64,000 nt of DNA, taken from contig NZ_FXUT01000027.1 in assembly GCF_900183385.1 (NCBI RefSeq), positions 16,941 through 80,940 on the forward strand. Reading direction: 5' to 3'. This DNA comes from Listeria costaricensis (GTDB taxonomy: Bacteria > Bacillota > Bacilli > Lactobacillales > Listeriaceae). The notes beneath the pieces were generated by a model that was not told where the DNA came from, ran no database searches, and worked only from the letters and a program-made list of their open reading frames with translations. A program made the position numbers and the translations under genes. Positions 1-11,136 of this stretch are shown piece after piece; position 1 is the first letter of the stretch; each line of letters opens with the position of its first letter.

Positions 1-408
1 TTTGATACGAAATAAATTGGTGTCAGAGCCGGCTTCCAAATAAAGATGCTCATCCATCAGCTGAAACGGGTGAACTTTTTTATAAGAAGAAATCAGGTCT
101 CCGTTTTCATCAAAGCCGTACATGACATTTGCAAAGGCATCCTCCAAATGCACGGCCACGGATCCACCGATAATATTTAAATGGTATTTTTTCGCATAAT
201 AACTCAGAAAGTTCTTCGTTTTTTCCCCATTGACATCTGCGAATTCCAGCAATTCATCCAAACAGTAGCCCGTATTCCACATTTCTGGAAAAACAACGAT
301 ATCTGCTTGGTTCTCAGCCGCTTCGACAATCGCTTGTTCCATACGATCAAAATTCATTTTTGGATGCCGAAAAATCACATCCGTTTGGCATAAAGCAATT
401 TTCCACAT
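1..408 (-). CDS. Carbon-nitrogen hydrolase (omega-amidase / MtnU-like), 3' end outside window
   Basis: The reading frame runs open from an ATG at 408 to the left edge (136 codons), so the C-terminus is missing. The start is preceded by a GGGGGA ribosome site. The nitrilase-superfamily signature is visible: the catalytic Glu in a FPEMWNTGY motif about residue 43, and the catalytic Lys in YKKVHPF about residue 112. The third catalytic residue, Cys, would lie beyond the edge. It starts 22 bp after metI and is probably the last gene of the SAM-riboswitch operon. Relatives next to methionine genes are omega-amidases that hydrolyse alpha-ketoglutaramate or alpha-ketosuccinamate left by glutamine-dependent transaminases. 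With the aminotransferase gene at 3867 this suggests methionine salvage by transamination (inference). Confidence 0.85.
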   Translation of the reverse strand, partial: MWKIALCQTDVIFRHPKMNFDRMEQAIVEAAENQADIVVFPEMWNTGYCLDELLEFADVNGEKTKNFLSYYAKKYHLNIIGGSVAVHLEDAFANVMYGFDENGDLISSYKKVHPFQLMDEHLYLEAGSDTNLFRIK

Positions 409-430
409 GATAAAAATCCCCCAGTTTCCG

Positions 431-1093
431 TCAATCTTTTTTCAGGCGTCTTGCTAAGTAATTACCCAAAGATTGCAGAAGTTGAACCATGATGATCAAA
501 ATAATAATCGTCGTGTACATGACGGCCGGTTCAAAACGCAAGAAGCCATATTGATAAGCAATGGTTCCGAGTCCACCCGCGCCGACCAGTCCAGCCATTG
601 CTGTCGCGCCGATCAAGCCGATTGTCGCAATCGTTAGCCCCAGGACAATCCCCGACCGCGCTTCCCGCACAACTACAAAGAAAATAATTTTAAAGGTAGA
701 AACCCCCATCGATTGATAGGCTTCAATCACGCCGCGGTCGACTTCTAGCAGCGCCGACTCCATCAGTCGAGCAATGTAAGGCGCCGTGAAAACAACGAGC
801 GGCAGGATAACCCCTTTAACACCAATGGAAGTGCCGACAACCAGACGTGTAAAAGGAAGCAGTAGGAATAGGAGGATGATGAACGGTAGTGAGCGAAGAA
901 TGTTGATCACCCAGTTGGAAATCGTATAGACTAGCTTGTTTTCCGCCTGTCCGTCTTGCCGAGTCAGCACGAGAAGAATCCCCAGCGGCAAACCAATAAT
1001 GATGGCAATGACAAGCGTGATACTTGTCATTTCAAGTGTTTCGAGGAAGCCCTGCCAGATGACCGGCCCCCATTCTGCGACAAATTCATTCAT
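431..1093 (-). CDS. metI: Methionine ABC transporter permease MetI
   Basis: A 220-residue integral membrane protein with about five hydrophobic segments and the ABC permease EAA-type loop (about residues 125-145, around EAYQSMGVS). Length and sequence style match MetI/MetP of the D/L-methionine uptake family. The start ATG overlaps the metN stop (ATGA), so the two are translationally coupled. With MetN (ATPase) and MetQ (lipoprotein) it forms a complete importer. The operon is read from a promoter and SAM-I riboswitch at 3031-3209, so it should be expressed when S-adenosylmethionine is low. Confidence 0.93.
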   Translation of the reverse strand: MNEFVAEWGPVIWQGFLETLEMTSITLVIAIIIGLPLGILLVLTRQDGQAENKLVYTISNWVINILRSLPFIILLFLLLPFTRLVVGTSIGVKGVILPLVVFTAPYIARLMESALLEVDRGVIEAYQSMGVSTFKIIFFVVVREARSGIVLGLTIATIGLIGATAMAGLVGAGGLGTIAYQYGFLRFEPAVMYTTIIILIIMVQLLQSLGNYLARRLKKD

Positions 1094-2106
1094 GCGTGCT
1101 GCACCTCCTCAACGACGACCCCTTCAGAACGCAGATAGGTGATCGCTTTTTCATATTCCGCCTCGTCTCCTTTTAAATGAACCAGCAGTTTGCCGAGCGT
1201 ATCATTTTTCAAGTGATCGATTCCACCAGCTAAAATGCTTGGCAATACGTCGAACTTACGCGAAACGAGTGCCAGAGCCGGTTCATCCGAGCCCTCACCA
1301 ATAAAATGCAGCGAAACGAGTTTTCCAGTTGCACGGTATTTTTCGAGCACGTCCCGAGGAATATCAAAGCTTGCCTCAGAGCCAACAAAGCGCTTCGTCG
1401 TAGGATGCTCAGGATGCGTGAAGACTTCTAAAACGGAGCCTTCTTCGACAATTTGCCCATTTTCCATCACAGCAACCCGGTCACAAATGCGTTGAATTAC
1501 ATCAAGCTCATGGGTGATCAGGAAGACCGTAATGCCCAGCTCATTGTTGATTTTCAAAAGTAGGTTCAAAATGGCTTCGGTCGTCTCTGGATCGAGTGCA
1601 CTTGTCGCCTCATCGCTCAGTAAAATTTCCGGTTCATGCGCGAGGGCGCGGGCAATGGCAACACGCTGCTTCTGCCCACCGGAAAGCTGTGCCGGGAAGT
1701 TATCTTTTTTATCCGTCAAACCGACGATTTCCAGATATTTTTCAGCGCGCTCACGGATGACCTCTTTGGAAAGTCCTTCAAGGCGAAGTGGAATTGCAAT
1801 ATTGTCATAGACCGTCGCCGTTTTCAGCAAATTGTAGCCTTGGAAAATCATCCCGATTTTGCGGCGCGCTTCCCGAAGCTCTTTTACTGAAAGGGTGGCG
1901 AGATCCTGACCGGCAATCTTGACGGAGCCGCTTGTCGGGCGTTCCAGAAAGTTCACGCAGCGAACCAGCGTGCTTTTGCCGGCGCCGCTATAGCCGACAA
2001 TCCCGAAAATCTCTCCTTTTTTGACCTGAAGGGAAACATTGTTGACCGCTTTGACTAGCTGGCCATTAACGTCAAAAGTTTTAGAAACCTGATGTAATTC
2101 AATCAC
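1090..2106 (-). CDS. metN: Methionine ABC transporter ATP-binding protein MetN
   Basis: A 338-residue ATPase starting with GTG at 2106 after a TAGGAG ribosome site. It shows Walker A (GYSGAGKST, about residue 38), the ABC signature LSGGQKQR (about 142), Walker B (ILLSDEATSALD) and the H-loop (LITHELDV). The extra C-terminal 90 residues fit the NIL/ACT-like regulatory domain found in MetN, which binds methionine and causes trans-inhibition in characterised relatives. It lies 12 bp after metQ and overlaps metI by 4 bp. It energises methionine import. Confidence 0.95.
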   Translation of the reverse strand: MIELHQVSKTFDVNGQLVKAVNNVSLQVKKGEIFGIVGYSGAGKSTLVRCVNFLERPTSGSVKIAGQDLATLSVKELREARRKIGMIFQGYNLLKTATVYDNIAIPLRLEGLSKEVIRERAEKYLEIVGLTDKKDNFPAQLSGGQKQRVAIARALAHEPEILLSDEATSALDPETTEAILNLLLKINNELGITVFLITHELDVIQRICDRVAVMENGQIVEEGSVLEVFTHPEHPTTKRFVGSEASFDIPRDVLEKYRATGKLVSLHFIGEGSDEPALALVSRKFDVLPSILAGGIDHLKNDTLGKLLVHLKGDEAEYEKAITYLRSEGVVVEEVQHA

Positions 2107-2118
2107 TTAAAACAACTC

Positions 2119-2937
2119 CTAAAATGCAGGTACGACAGACCCGTTGAACTCGTCTTCGATATACTGCTTGATTTCGTCTGAATGGTAGTATTTTTCGAGC
2201 GTCTTCACAACTTCATCGTCTTTATTTTCAGAACGGACAACGAAGACATTTGGATAAGGATTATCTTTTACCGGTTCATGGTAAATCGAATCTTCATTAA
2301 TTGACAAGCCGGCGCCCATTGCAAAGTTTGTGTTGATGGCTGCCGCCGCAAATTCATCCAGCTGAGCCGGAATCTGAGAAGCTTCCAGTTCGACCACTTC
2401 TAGATCAAGCGGATTTTCCGCAATGTCATTTTTGGTCGCTTTTTCTTCCACGCCATCTTTCAGTTTAATCACACCAGCATCTTCAAAAAGCTTCAAGCCG
2501 CGGTATTCGTTAGACGGATCATTCGGCACCGCAATTTTGTCGCCTTTTTTCAAATTTTTCAAGTCTTTGATTGAGTTGGAATAAACGCCCATTGGGAAAG
2601 CGACCGTTTTAAAGGCGATATCGAAATCATAGCCTTTGTCTTTTTCCTGCGACTCAAGGAAAGGAATCGTTTGGTAGTTATTGGCATCCAGATCGCCATC
2701 ACTCAGTGCTGTGTTTGGCGTATTGTAGTCATCGAACGTTTTCACATTGATTGTCAGACCATCTTTTGCCGCCATTTTTTTCACTTGTTCGGCGATTTGT
2801 TGATGCGGTCCACCGGTCACACCGATTGTAATTTCTTTCGTGCTAAGTGTTTTTGATTCGCTATCACCACAAGCTGCAAGACCGAATACGAGCACGCCCG
2901 CAATCAGTGCAAAAATTCCTTTTGTTACTTTTTTCAT
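2119..2937 (-). CDS. metQ: Methionine-binding lipoprotein MetQ
   Basis: A 272-residue NlpA/MetQ-family substrate-binding protein. The N-terminus is a lipoprotein signal (basic KK, hydrophobic core, lipobox LAAC with Cys 23), so it is anchored outside the membrane. The family motif TIGVTGGPH-like near residue 37 and the FPMGVYS segment are present. It is the first gene of the operon, with a good ribosome site (AAAGGGAGG) ahead of ATG 2937. The SAM-I riboswitch and its terminator lie immediately upstream. Confidence 0.95.
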   Translation of the reverse strand: MKKVTKGIFALIAGVLVFGLAACGDSESKTLSTKEITIGVTGGPHQQIAEQVKKMAAKDGLTINVKTFDDYNTPNTALSDGDLDANNYQTIPFLESQEKDKGYDFDIAFKTVAFPMGVYSNSIKDLKNLKKGDKIAVPNDPSNEYRGLKLFEDAGVIKLKDGVEEKATKNDIAENPLDLEVVELEASQIPAQLDEFAAAAINTNFAMGAGLSINEDSIYHEPVKDNPYPNVFVVRSENKDDEVVKTLEKYYHSDEIKQYIEDEFNGSVVPAF

Positions 2938-2975
2938 GAAAAATTCCTCCCTTTTAAGTAGAAAAATTAGGCAAT

Positions 2976-3007
2976 AAAAAAACTCCCCTATTCAGAATAG
3001 AGAAGTG
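2976..3007 (-). terminator. Rho-independent terminator of the SAM riboswitch
   Basis: Read on the minus strand, a 12-bp stem with G-U pairs (arms ACTTCTCTATTC and GAATAGGGGAGT) is followed by seven T. It lies between the aptamer and metQ. In the S-box mechanism this hairpin forms when SAM is bound and stops transcription early. Confidence 0.85.
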
Positions 3008-3030
3008 GAATTAAAAGAACATGTCCGACT

Positions 3031-3150
3031 CCTCTTATCTGTCAAAATGGTCTCCCACTTTGCTGGAATTAGCACCTTCACCTCCAAAAAATTGGAAAGT
3101 TGGGTTGCCGGGCGTCGACGGGCCAGTCCCTCAGCCGCTCTTGATAAGAG
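3031..3150 (-). promoter_or_regulatory. SAM-I (S-box) riboswitch aptamer
   Basis: On the minus strand the conserved S-box elements appear in order. They are a P1 arm CTCTTATC (3143-3150), GAGGGACTGGCCC, a kink-turn and core CCCGGCAACC, GGTGCTAATTCCAGC, and the closing P1 arm GATAAGAG (3032-3039). A terminator follows at 2976-3007. Spacing and sequence match the SAM-I consensus very closely. It controls metQ-metN-metI and probably the downstream hydrolase. Confidence 0.97.
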
Positions 3151-3180
3151 AATGAAATTTTAAAAAACCTGTTACTTTTA

Positions 3181-3209
3181 AATATACCGATTTAACATGG
3201 GAATGTCAA
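3181..3209 (-). promoter_or_regulatory. Sigma-A promoter of the met operon
   Basis: On the minus strand a perfect -35 TTGACA (3204-3209) and a -10 TATATT (3181-3186) are separated by 17 bp, about 30 bp upstream of the riboswitch P1 arm. Confidence 0.88.
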
Positions 3210-3237
3210 TGGACGTTTTGAAAATAGTCAATGAAAA

Positions 3238-3702
3238 TCATGACAAATTCCAGTAAAGATCCGTCTTTTCTTTTAAAGTCTGAACCGCTTGTTCATTTTT
3301 CGCTAAAATGTGTTCTGCTTTTGCCTGACCGAGAATTTGATTATCACTTTGAATAAATGCCATATTTTCATCCACGAGAATACAATAAGAATGACCATTT
3401 TCTGCTTGAAGCTGAAGGCCATATTCATAACCGCCTGATGCAAGTGGCCAAATAATCAGCGAGGAGGAGTCGGTTTGATTGCTAACTGCCAGATTGCCCG
3501 TAAATGAACCAAAACCGGGCTTACTTGCGGAATACGTGTACGGGTCCTTATCTATGAATAAGTAGGAATCTGTCGGGATCTTCTTCATGTCTACCCCATA
3601 AGGCTGATACTTAAAATAGCTGTAACCCAGCCAACAAGCGGTGTACAAAAGTGCCAAATTCCCAATGGTTATAACAAAAACACCTCTTTTTCTCAATTTC
3701 AT
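3238..3702 (-). CDS. Membrane-anchored protein of unknown function
   Basis: A 154-residue protein. I place the start at ATG 3702 because AAAGGGAG sits 9 bp upstream. A longer reading from a TTG at 3735 would run through that ribosome site. The N-terminus is basic (KLRKR) followed by one hydrophobic segment (about residues 7-25), so the rest is probably outside the membrane. No catalytic motif is recognised. It stands alone between the met operon promoter and the divergent aminotransferase gene. It may be a small lineage-specific surface protein. Function is not inferred. Confidence 0.7.
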   Translation of the reverse strand: MKLRKRGVFVITIGNLALLYTACWLGYSYFKYQPYGVDMKKIPTDSYLFIDKDPYTYSASKPGFGSFTGNLAVSNQTDSSSLIIWPLASGGYEYGLQLQAENGHSYCILVDENMAFIQSDNQILGQAKAEHILAKNEQAVQTLKEKTDLYWNLS

Positions 3703-3753
3703 CGTTGTCCACTCCCTTTGAAGTAATCTTTTCAATGTTTATTACACAATGCT

Positions 3754-3769
3754 TTGAAAGCGCTTAAAA
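3754..3769. promoter_or_regulatory. Possible CcpA cre site
   Basis: TTGAAAGCGCTTAAAA matches the cre consensus WTGNAARCGNWWWCAW at all defined positions but one. It lies in the divergent intergenic region between the small membrane protein and the aminotransferase. Sequence match only. Confidence 0.35.
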
Positions 3770-3866
3770 GGAGTGCCAGGAATATTCTTTAAAATGTGAC
3801 TAGACAAACCCCGCAGAAAACCGTAATATGAAAAACAATGAAACTAATCGAAAGCGGGTGAATGAT

Positions 3867-5051
3867 TTGAAGCTCTCCAGCAAACTTCAAAATCTTCCAG
3901 AACAGTTTTTCTCCAACCTTGTCCAAAAAGTCAATGCCCAAATTGCGGCAGGTGTGGATGTGATCAATCTTGGCCAAGGGAATCCTGATCAGCCGACACC
4001 GCCACATATTGTCGAAGCGCTTCAAACGGCAGCGGCAGAACCGGCTAATCATAAATATTCACTTTTCCGCGGCAAGCCGGAATTAAAGCAGGCCGTGGCT
4101 GATTTTTACCAGCGCGAATACGGCGTTGCGATTGATCCCGAAACAGAAGTGGCGATTCTCTTTGGCTCGAAAACCGGCCTTGTTGAGCTGCCGATGTGTG
4201 TGCTTGAAGAAGGGGAAACGATGCTTTTGCCAGACCCTGGCTATCCAGATTATCTTTCTGGCGTTGTGCTTTCGGGTGTTCATTTTGAAACGATGCCGTT
4301 ACTTGAAGAAAATGCCTTTTTACCAGACTATCAGGCGCTTTCTGACGAGGTGTGTGAGGCCGCTAAACTGATGTACCTCAACTATCCGAATAATCCTACA
4401 GGGGCCGTTTCGACAGCTGCCTTTTTTGAAGAAACGGTCGACTTTGCCAAAGAAAATGAGATTGCCGTGCTGCATGATTTTGCTTACGGAGCGTTAGGAT
4501 TTGACGGTAAGAAGCCGCGCAGTTTTCTGCAGACAGAAGGCGCCAAGGAAATCGGCATCGAACTTTACACGCTCAGCAAGACGTATAATATGGCCGGCTG
4601 GCGGGTGGGCTTTGCCGTTGGGAATGCCGAACTAGTCGAGGCGATCAATCTGATTCAGGATCACCTGTATGTCAGCCTGTTTCCTGCCGTTCAGGATGCA
4701 GCCATCGCAGCGATCAGCGGACCGCAGGATTGTGTGGCAGAACTGAATGCCCGCTATCAGAGCCGCCGGGACGCCTTTTTGACCGCATGTGAGGAAATCG
4801 GTTGGCCGTATGTGGCACCGGAAGGCTCATTTTTCGCTTGGATGAAAGTTCCAGAAGGCTTCACAAGTAGCGAATTTGCCGATCATTTGCTAAGCGAGGC
4901 GGGAGTGGCTGTCGCGGATGGCAGCGGCTTCGGGGCATGCGGTGAAGGGTACGTTCGAGTGGGCCTTCTAATCGACGAGCCGCGCTTACGGGAAGCCGTT
5001 CTCCGAGTGGGGCAGCTCGATCTTTTCAAAAAAACCATAAAAAACTATTGA
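3867..5051 (+). CDS. Class I/II PLP-dependent aminotransferase
   Basis: Fold-type I aminotransferase, about 394 residues from the TTG at 3867. The reading is open to an ATG at 3828, but that ATG has no ribosome site, while GGGTG lies 6 bp before TTG 3867 and the product then begins as family members do. Visible motifs are the N-terminal INLGQGNPDQPTP, the NYPNNPTGA loop, the PLP-binding Lys in LSKTYNMAGWRVGF, and a C-terminal substrate-carboxylate Arg in YVRVGL. It belongs to the MtnE/YkrV-like or LL-DAP-aminotransferase-like group. Position beside SAM-regulated methionine uptake and an omega-amidase-like gene suggests amino-acid, perhaps methionine, transamination. Specificity cannot be read from sequence. 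Confidence 0.88.
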   Translation: MKLSSKLQNLPEQFFSNLVQKVNAQIAAGVDVINLGQGNPDQPTPPHIVEALQTAAAEPANHKYSLFRGKPELKQAVADFYQREYGVAIDPETEVAILFGSKTGLVELPMCVLEEGETMLLPDPGYPDYLSGVVLSGVHFETMPLLEENAFLPDYQALSDEVCEAAKLMYLNYPNNPTGAVSTAAFFEETVDFAKENEIAVLHDFAYGALGFDGKKPRSFLQTEGAKEIGIELYTLSKTYNMAGWRVGFAVGNAELVEAINLIQDHLYVSLFPAVQDAAIAAISGPQDCVAELNARYQSRRDAFLTACEEIGWPYVAPEGSFFAWMKVPEGFTSSEFADHLLSEAGVAVADGSGFGACGEGYVRVGLLIDEPRLREAVLRVGQLDLFKKTIKNY

Positions 5052-5103
5052 CTCGGTTCGCATGTTCATGTTTTAATAAGGGAGTGCCTTTTTTCAGGAA
5101 AAC

Positions 5104-5135
5104 AACAGTGAGGGATATTCTCCCTGCTGTTTGAT
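5104..5135 (+). terminator. Probable terminator of the aminotransferase gene
   Basis: The hairpin AACAG-N-GAGGGA / TCCCT-N-CTGTT is followed by a short T-rich stretch. The T run is weak, so termination efficiency is uncertain. Confidence 0.45.
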
Positions 5136-5165
5136 ATAGATTCTTGTGAAGGGATACCCCTTTAA

Positions 5166-5238
5166 GGTTCCGTGGTGTAGGGGTTAACATGCCTGCCTGT
5201 CACGCAGGAGATCGCGGGTTCAAATCCCGTCGGAACCG
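5166..5238 (+). tRNA. tRNA-Asp (GTC)
   Basis: A 73-nt cloverleaf. The acceptor stem is GGTTCCG/CGGAACC with discriminator G. The anticodon stem CCTGC/GCAGG encloses loop CTGTCAC with anticodon GTC. The T arm is GCGGG-TTCAAAT-CCCGT. The CCA end is not encoded. A terminator follows at once. Confidence 0.97.
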
Positions 5239-5246
5239 CTTGAAAT

Positions 5247-5280
5247 AGCCCTTGAAAGTTAACAGCTTTCAAGGGCTTTT
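5247..5280 (+). terminator. Terminator downstream of tRNA-Asp
   Basis: A 12-bp perfect stem (AGCCCTTGAAAG / CTTTCAAGGGCT) with a 7-nt loop, followed by TTTTG. It closely resembles the terminator at 10660-10695 at the far end of the sugar operon. Confidence 0.85.
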
Positions 5281-5335
5281 GTTATGGAATTTAACTTGGA
5301 TGGGAGGCTGCTCAAACAAGAACGGCTGTGGCAAC

Positions 5336-5364
5336 TTTCCACTTTTTACAAAATCGTCTATAAT
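5336..5364 (+). promoter_or_regulatory. Probable promoter of the LacI-family regulator gene
   Basis: The -10 box TATAAT (5359-5364) is perfect. The -35 box TTTCCA (5336-5341) is poor, with a 17-bp spacer. It lies 35 bp before the regulator start codon. Confidence 0.5.
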
Positions 5365-5398
5365 ATATAAAGAGAAAAATGGGCGGTGGAGGATAGAA

Positions 5399-6373
5399 AT
5401 GATAAGCATAAATGAAATAGCTGCTATGGCGGGCGTTTCCAAAAGTACAGTTTCAAGGTATCTAAATGGGGGCTCCATTAGCCAAAAAACAGAAGCAAAA
5501 ATCCGGAAAATTGTGGAAGAAACAGGCTATATTCCCAATCAGTTTGCGCGCAGTCTAAAGGCGAAGGAAACCAAGATGATTGGCGTGATCATTCCGCGTT
5601 TAGATTCGCAAGCAATGGCGGAAACGCTGCGGGGAATTGATAAAGTTTTGCGGCAAGCAGAGTATCAAATGGTGATTACAAATACAGAGCAGGAAATTGA
5701 ACGGGAAATAGAAAGCCTTTATACACTCGCGAAGCAAAAAGTTGCGGGCATTATTTTAGCGGCCACCTTGATCACAGAAAAACATCTTAAGGCAATGGCT
5801 GAAATCGAGGTGCCAATCGTCGTCGTTGGTCAACACTGCGATTCACAGGTATCGGTTGTATATGACGATTATCAAGTGGGTCGTCTGCTAGGGGAATATA
5901 TTTTTGAGCAGGGACACCGTAATGTGGCTTATGTAGGGGTTTCAGAAGCCGATCATGCAGTCGGTGTCGAACGGAAACGTGGAGTGACGGATCGTGCAGC
6001 GGATTTTTCTGATGTGGAGCTATCTCTTTTCACGACAGACTTTTCCTCAAATGAAGCCATTAAAGTTGGGCAGACCATTTTGAAAAAGCAACGACCAACA
6101 GCCATCATTGCTGCAACTGATAATATAGGGCTTGGAATATTAAAAGCTTGCTATTTGGAAGGAATTCGAGTGCCAGAAGATGTGTCGTTAATTAGTGTGG
6201 GCGGATATGGGATCACAGAGCTAGTCACCCCGTCACTTACGACCATCAAATTGAATTTTGATCTAGCAGGGAAGCTGGCGGCACAGGCAGTGACAGGTCA
6301 AATAGCAGAAAAACAGCAGTACGTGGTTCCTTTTCAATTATTGGAAAGAGAGAGTGTTGACAAAATAAAATAA
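5399..6373 (+). CDS. LacI-family transcriptional regulator of the sucrose operon
   Basis: A 324-residue regulator. ATG 5399 is chosen because GGTGGAGG precedes it and the product then starts exactly at the LacI helix-turn-helix (SINEIAAMAGVSKSTVSRYL). The hinge region (RSLKAKETK) leads into a periplasmic-binding-protein-like sugar sensor (about residues 60-320). The next promoter overlaps its stop codon and is followed by two GGAACCGGTTCC palindromes. Palindromes with a central CG are typical LacI-family sites, so this protein very likely represses the hydrolase-PTS operon until a sugar or sugar phosphate binds. It resembles ScrR/SusR-type regulators. The ligand is inferred from the neighbours. 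Confidence 0.9.
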   Translation: MISINEIAAMAGVSKSTVSRYLNGGSISQKTEAKIRKIVEETGYIPNQFARSLKAKETKMIGVIIPRLDSQAMAETLRGIDKVLRQAEYQMVITNTEQEIEREIESLYTLAKQKVAGIILAATLITEKHLKAMAEIEVPIVVVGQHCDSQVSVVYDDYQVGRLLGEYIFEQGHRNVAYVGVSEADHAVGVERKRGVTDRAADFSDVELSLFTTDFSSNEAIKVGQTILKKQRPTAIIAATDNIGLGILKACYLEGIRVPEDVSLISVGGYGITELVTPSLTTIKLNFDLAGKLAAQAVTGQIAEKQQYVVPFQLLERESVDKIK

Positions 6374-6385
6374 AGAAGGTATGAT
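6357..6385 (+). promoter_or_regulatory. Sigma-A promoter of the sucrose operon
   Basis: A perfect -35 TTGACA (6357-6362), a 17-bp spacer and -10 TATGAT (6380-6385). The promoter overlaps the last codons of the LacI-type gene. The first operator starts 6 bp after the -10 box, over the expected transcription start. Confidence 0.88.
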
Positions 6386-6391
6386 GATTTT

Positions 6392-6403
6392 GGAACCGGT
6401 TCC
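6392..6403. promoter_or_regulatory. LacI-type operator O1 (perfect 12-bp palindrome)
   Basis: GGAACCGGTTCC lies just downstream of the -10 box and would block RNA polymerase if bound. An identical copy lies 52 bp downstream, centre to centre. Confidence 0.85.
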
Positions 6404-6415
6404 TCCTTGGGATAG

Positions 6416-6427
6416 CGAGCCGGTTTC
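6416..6427. promoter_or_regulatory. Degenerate operator-like sequence between O1 and O2
   Basis: CGAGCCGGTTTC matches the operator palindrome at 9 of 12 positions, including the central CCGGTT. It is possibly a weak auxiliary site or a decayed copy. Confidence 0.35.
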
Positions 6428-6443
6428 ATTATTATTCATTTTT

Positions 6444-6455
6444 GGAACCGGTTCC
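6444..6455. promoter_or_regulatory. LacI-type operator O2 (perfect 12-bp palindrome)
   Basis: A second GGAACCGGTTCC, 15 bp before the hydrolase start codon. The 52-bp centre spacing to O1 is about five helical turns, so both face the same side of the DNA. Confidence 0.85.
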
Positions 6456-6470
6456 GATGGAGGAGAAGAT

Positions 6471-9726
<3,256 letters not shown>

Positions 9727-9744
9727 AGGAGGCAAGGAATCACA

Positions 9745-10584
9745 ATGGTAAAAATAATAGATGCCATTCAGATGATCATTGAAAAGAGCCAGGCACAAGC
9801 TGTTGACGAGACGAAAACAATCGATCAAGTTATCATCGGTGATGTAAATCAGGAACTAACCGGCATTGTGACCACTTTTATGGCGACAATTGATGTCATC
9901 AAAGAGGCCGACCAGTTAGGTGCCAACTTTATTATCACGCATGAACCTACTTGGTTTAATGGAAGAGACCGGACGGCATGGCTTTTGGAAGATGCCGTTT
10001 ATGAAGAAAAACTAGCGCTGATAAAGAGCAAAGGTATAACAATCTGGCGCTTTCATGACTACATGCATATGGGCGAAAAGGATTTAATTTACGCAGGATT
10101 TGAAGAGGCATTGGGCTGGAAAGGCAAAACTCTTACTAAAAATCCAGCCAGTACCAATATTTTAGACAGATCTGAGATTTGCTATGAAATTGAGGAAATG
10201 GCCTCCAGAGAATTGATTGAACAATTAAAGAATGCACTTGGAAATGAGCCCGTGCGATTTATCGGCGCAAAAGATGCCCGTTCAAAAAGAATAGGCGTCT
10301 TGCTTGGCGGAAGCAGCTTGGGGCTAGGGGACGAAACCAACCCGATGCAGCTGATTCAAGCGCGTGAACTTGATACAGTCATTTGCGGAGATATTACAGA
10401 ATGGACCATCAGTGCCTACATTCGAGATGCCGTTCAGCTGGGACAAAATAAGTCGATGATCGTTCTAGGACATGAAAGAAGTGAAGAAATCGGCATGAAG
10501 GCATTAAACAAATGGCTAGAGGGGCTCTCATTAGGCACAGCTATTCATTTTGTAGATTCCAAAGAGCCCTTTGAATATTGTTGA
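9745..10584 (+). CDS. Nif3-like dinuclear metal centre protein
   Basis: A 279-residue member of the NIF3/DUF34 family, whose members form hexamers with a two-metal site. Visible metal-ligand regions are the ITHEPTWFN segment (His/Glu, about residue 71), HDYMHMGEKD (about 105) and the C-terminal GHERSEEIGMK (about 242). A strong AAAGGAGG ribosome site lies ahead of ATG 9745, 18 bp after the PTS gene, so it is the third gene of the sugar operon. Family members have been annotated as GTP cyclohydrolase-like, but the true reaction is poorly known. Its presence in a PTS operon is unusual. It could repair or hydrolyse a metabolite of the pathway, but that is speculative. Confidence 0.85.
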   Translation: MVKIIDAIQMIIEKSQAQAVDETKTIDQVIIGDVNQELTGIVTTFMATIDVIKEADQLGANFIITHEPTWFNGRDRTAWLLEDAVYEEKLALIKSKGITIWRFHDYMHMGEKDLIYAGFEEALGWKGKTLTKNPASTNILDRSEICYEIEEMASRELIEQLKNALGNEPVRFIGAKDARSKRIGVLLGGSSLGLGDETNPMQLIQARELDTVICGDITEWTISAYIRDAVQLGQNKSMIVLGHERSEEIGMKALNKWLEGLSLGTAIHFVDSKEPFEYC

Positions 10585-10659
10585 AGGTAATGAATGATGA
10601 TCTGTTTGTTTATTTTAAAACATGCCCCATCTAAATAGTACTGGAAATACTTAAAAAGT

Positions 10660-10695
10660 CCTTGAAGGCTATCGCTTTCAAGGATTTTCGTTTTG
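10660..10695 (+). terminator. Terminator of the sucrose operon
   Basis: A 10-bp stem CCTTGAAGGC / GCTTTCAAGG (one G-T pair) with a TATC loop, followed by ATTTTCGTTTT. It is similar to the tRNA-Asp terminator at 5247. Confidence 0.8.
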
Positions 10696-11136
10696 TAAAA
10701 ATAGTCGCCTATCTCGCTATCATTTAAAGAATGGTGAAAGCTAAAAGGATAATCCTACAAGGAAAACACAATGATGAATTTTAGCGAAAAACCACGTTTC
10801 ATGTATCCTATTGTTTAAATAAGGGGGGAATAAGGAAGGCTAGGGGCGCACGAAGCGGTTTTATCCTTCTTTTTTGCCGTCTCAACTCGTTTTATTACAG
10901 GTAATCATGTTTGATCGTGCTACATTTAACACTATAATGGTGCAGATACTTTTTTAGTTGTGTTATAATAGTTGTGACTATCGTATTGCGAAAGTATTAT
11001 TTTGACCAAGTCACAAGACGCCGTCGGTCATGTTCAGGGAGAAGAGCAGCCGTACCGCAGTCTCGTGTGATAAATGATTTTCAAGATATTGCCGGCAGGA
11101 CCGGAAAAATCCACTTATGGGAGGACTGTTTGAACA
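10696..11136 (+). promoter_or_regulatory. Intergenic region and promoter of walR
   Basis: 441 bp without a convincing gene. A -10 TATAAT (10933-10938) with -35 TTGATC (10911-10916) and a 16-bp spacer is the best promoter. A second TATAAT lies at 10964-10969 without a clear -35. If either is used, walR mRNA has a leader of about 165-195 nt. Near 10834-10877 a GAAGG...CCTTC hairpin followed by TTTTTT might end an upstream transcript. Confidence 0.5.

Noticed and set aside
6381..6470. ATG-initiated N-terminal extension of the GH32 hydrolase
   Set aside because: It would be read across the -10 box and both operators. The TTG at 6471 has a strong ribosome site and gives normal family length.
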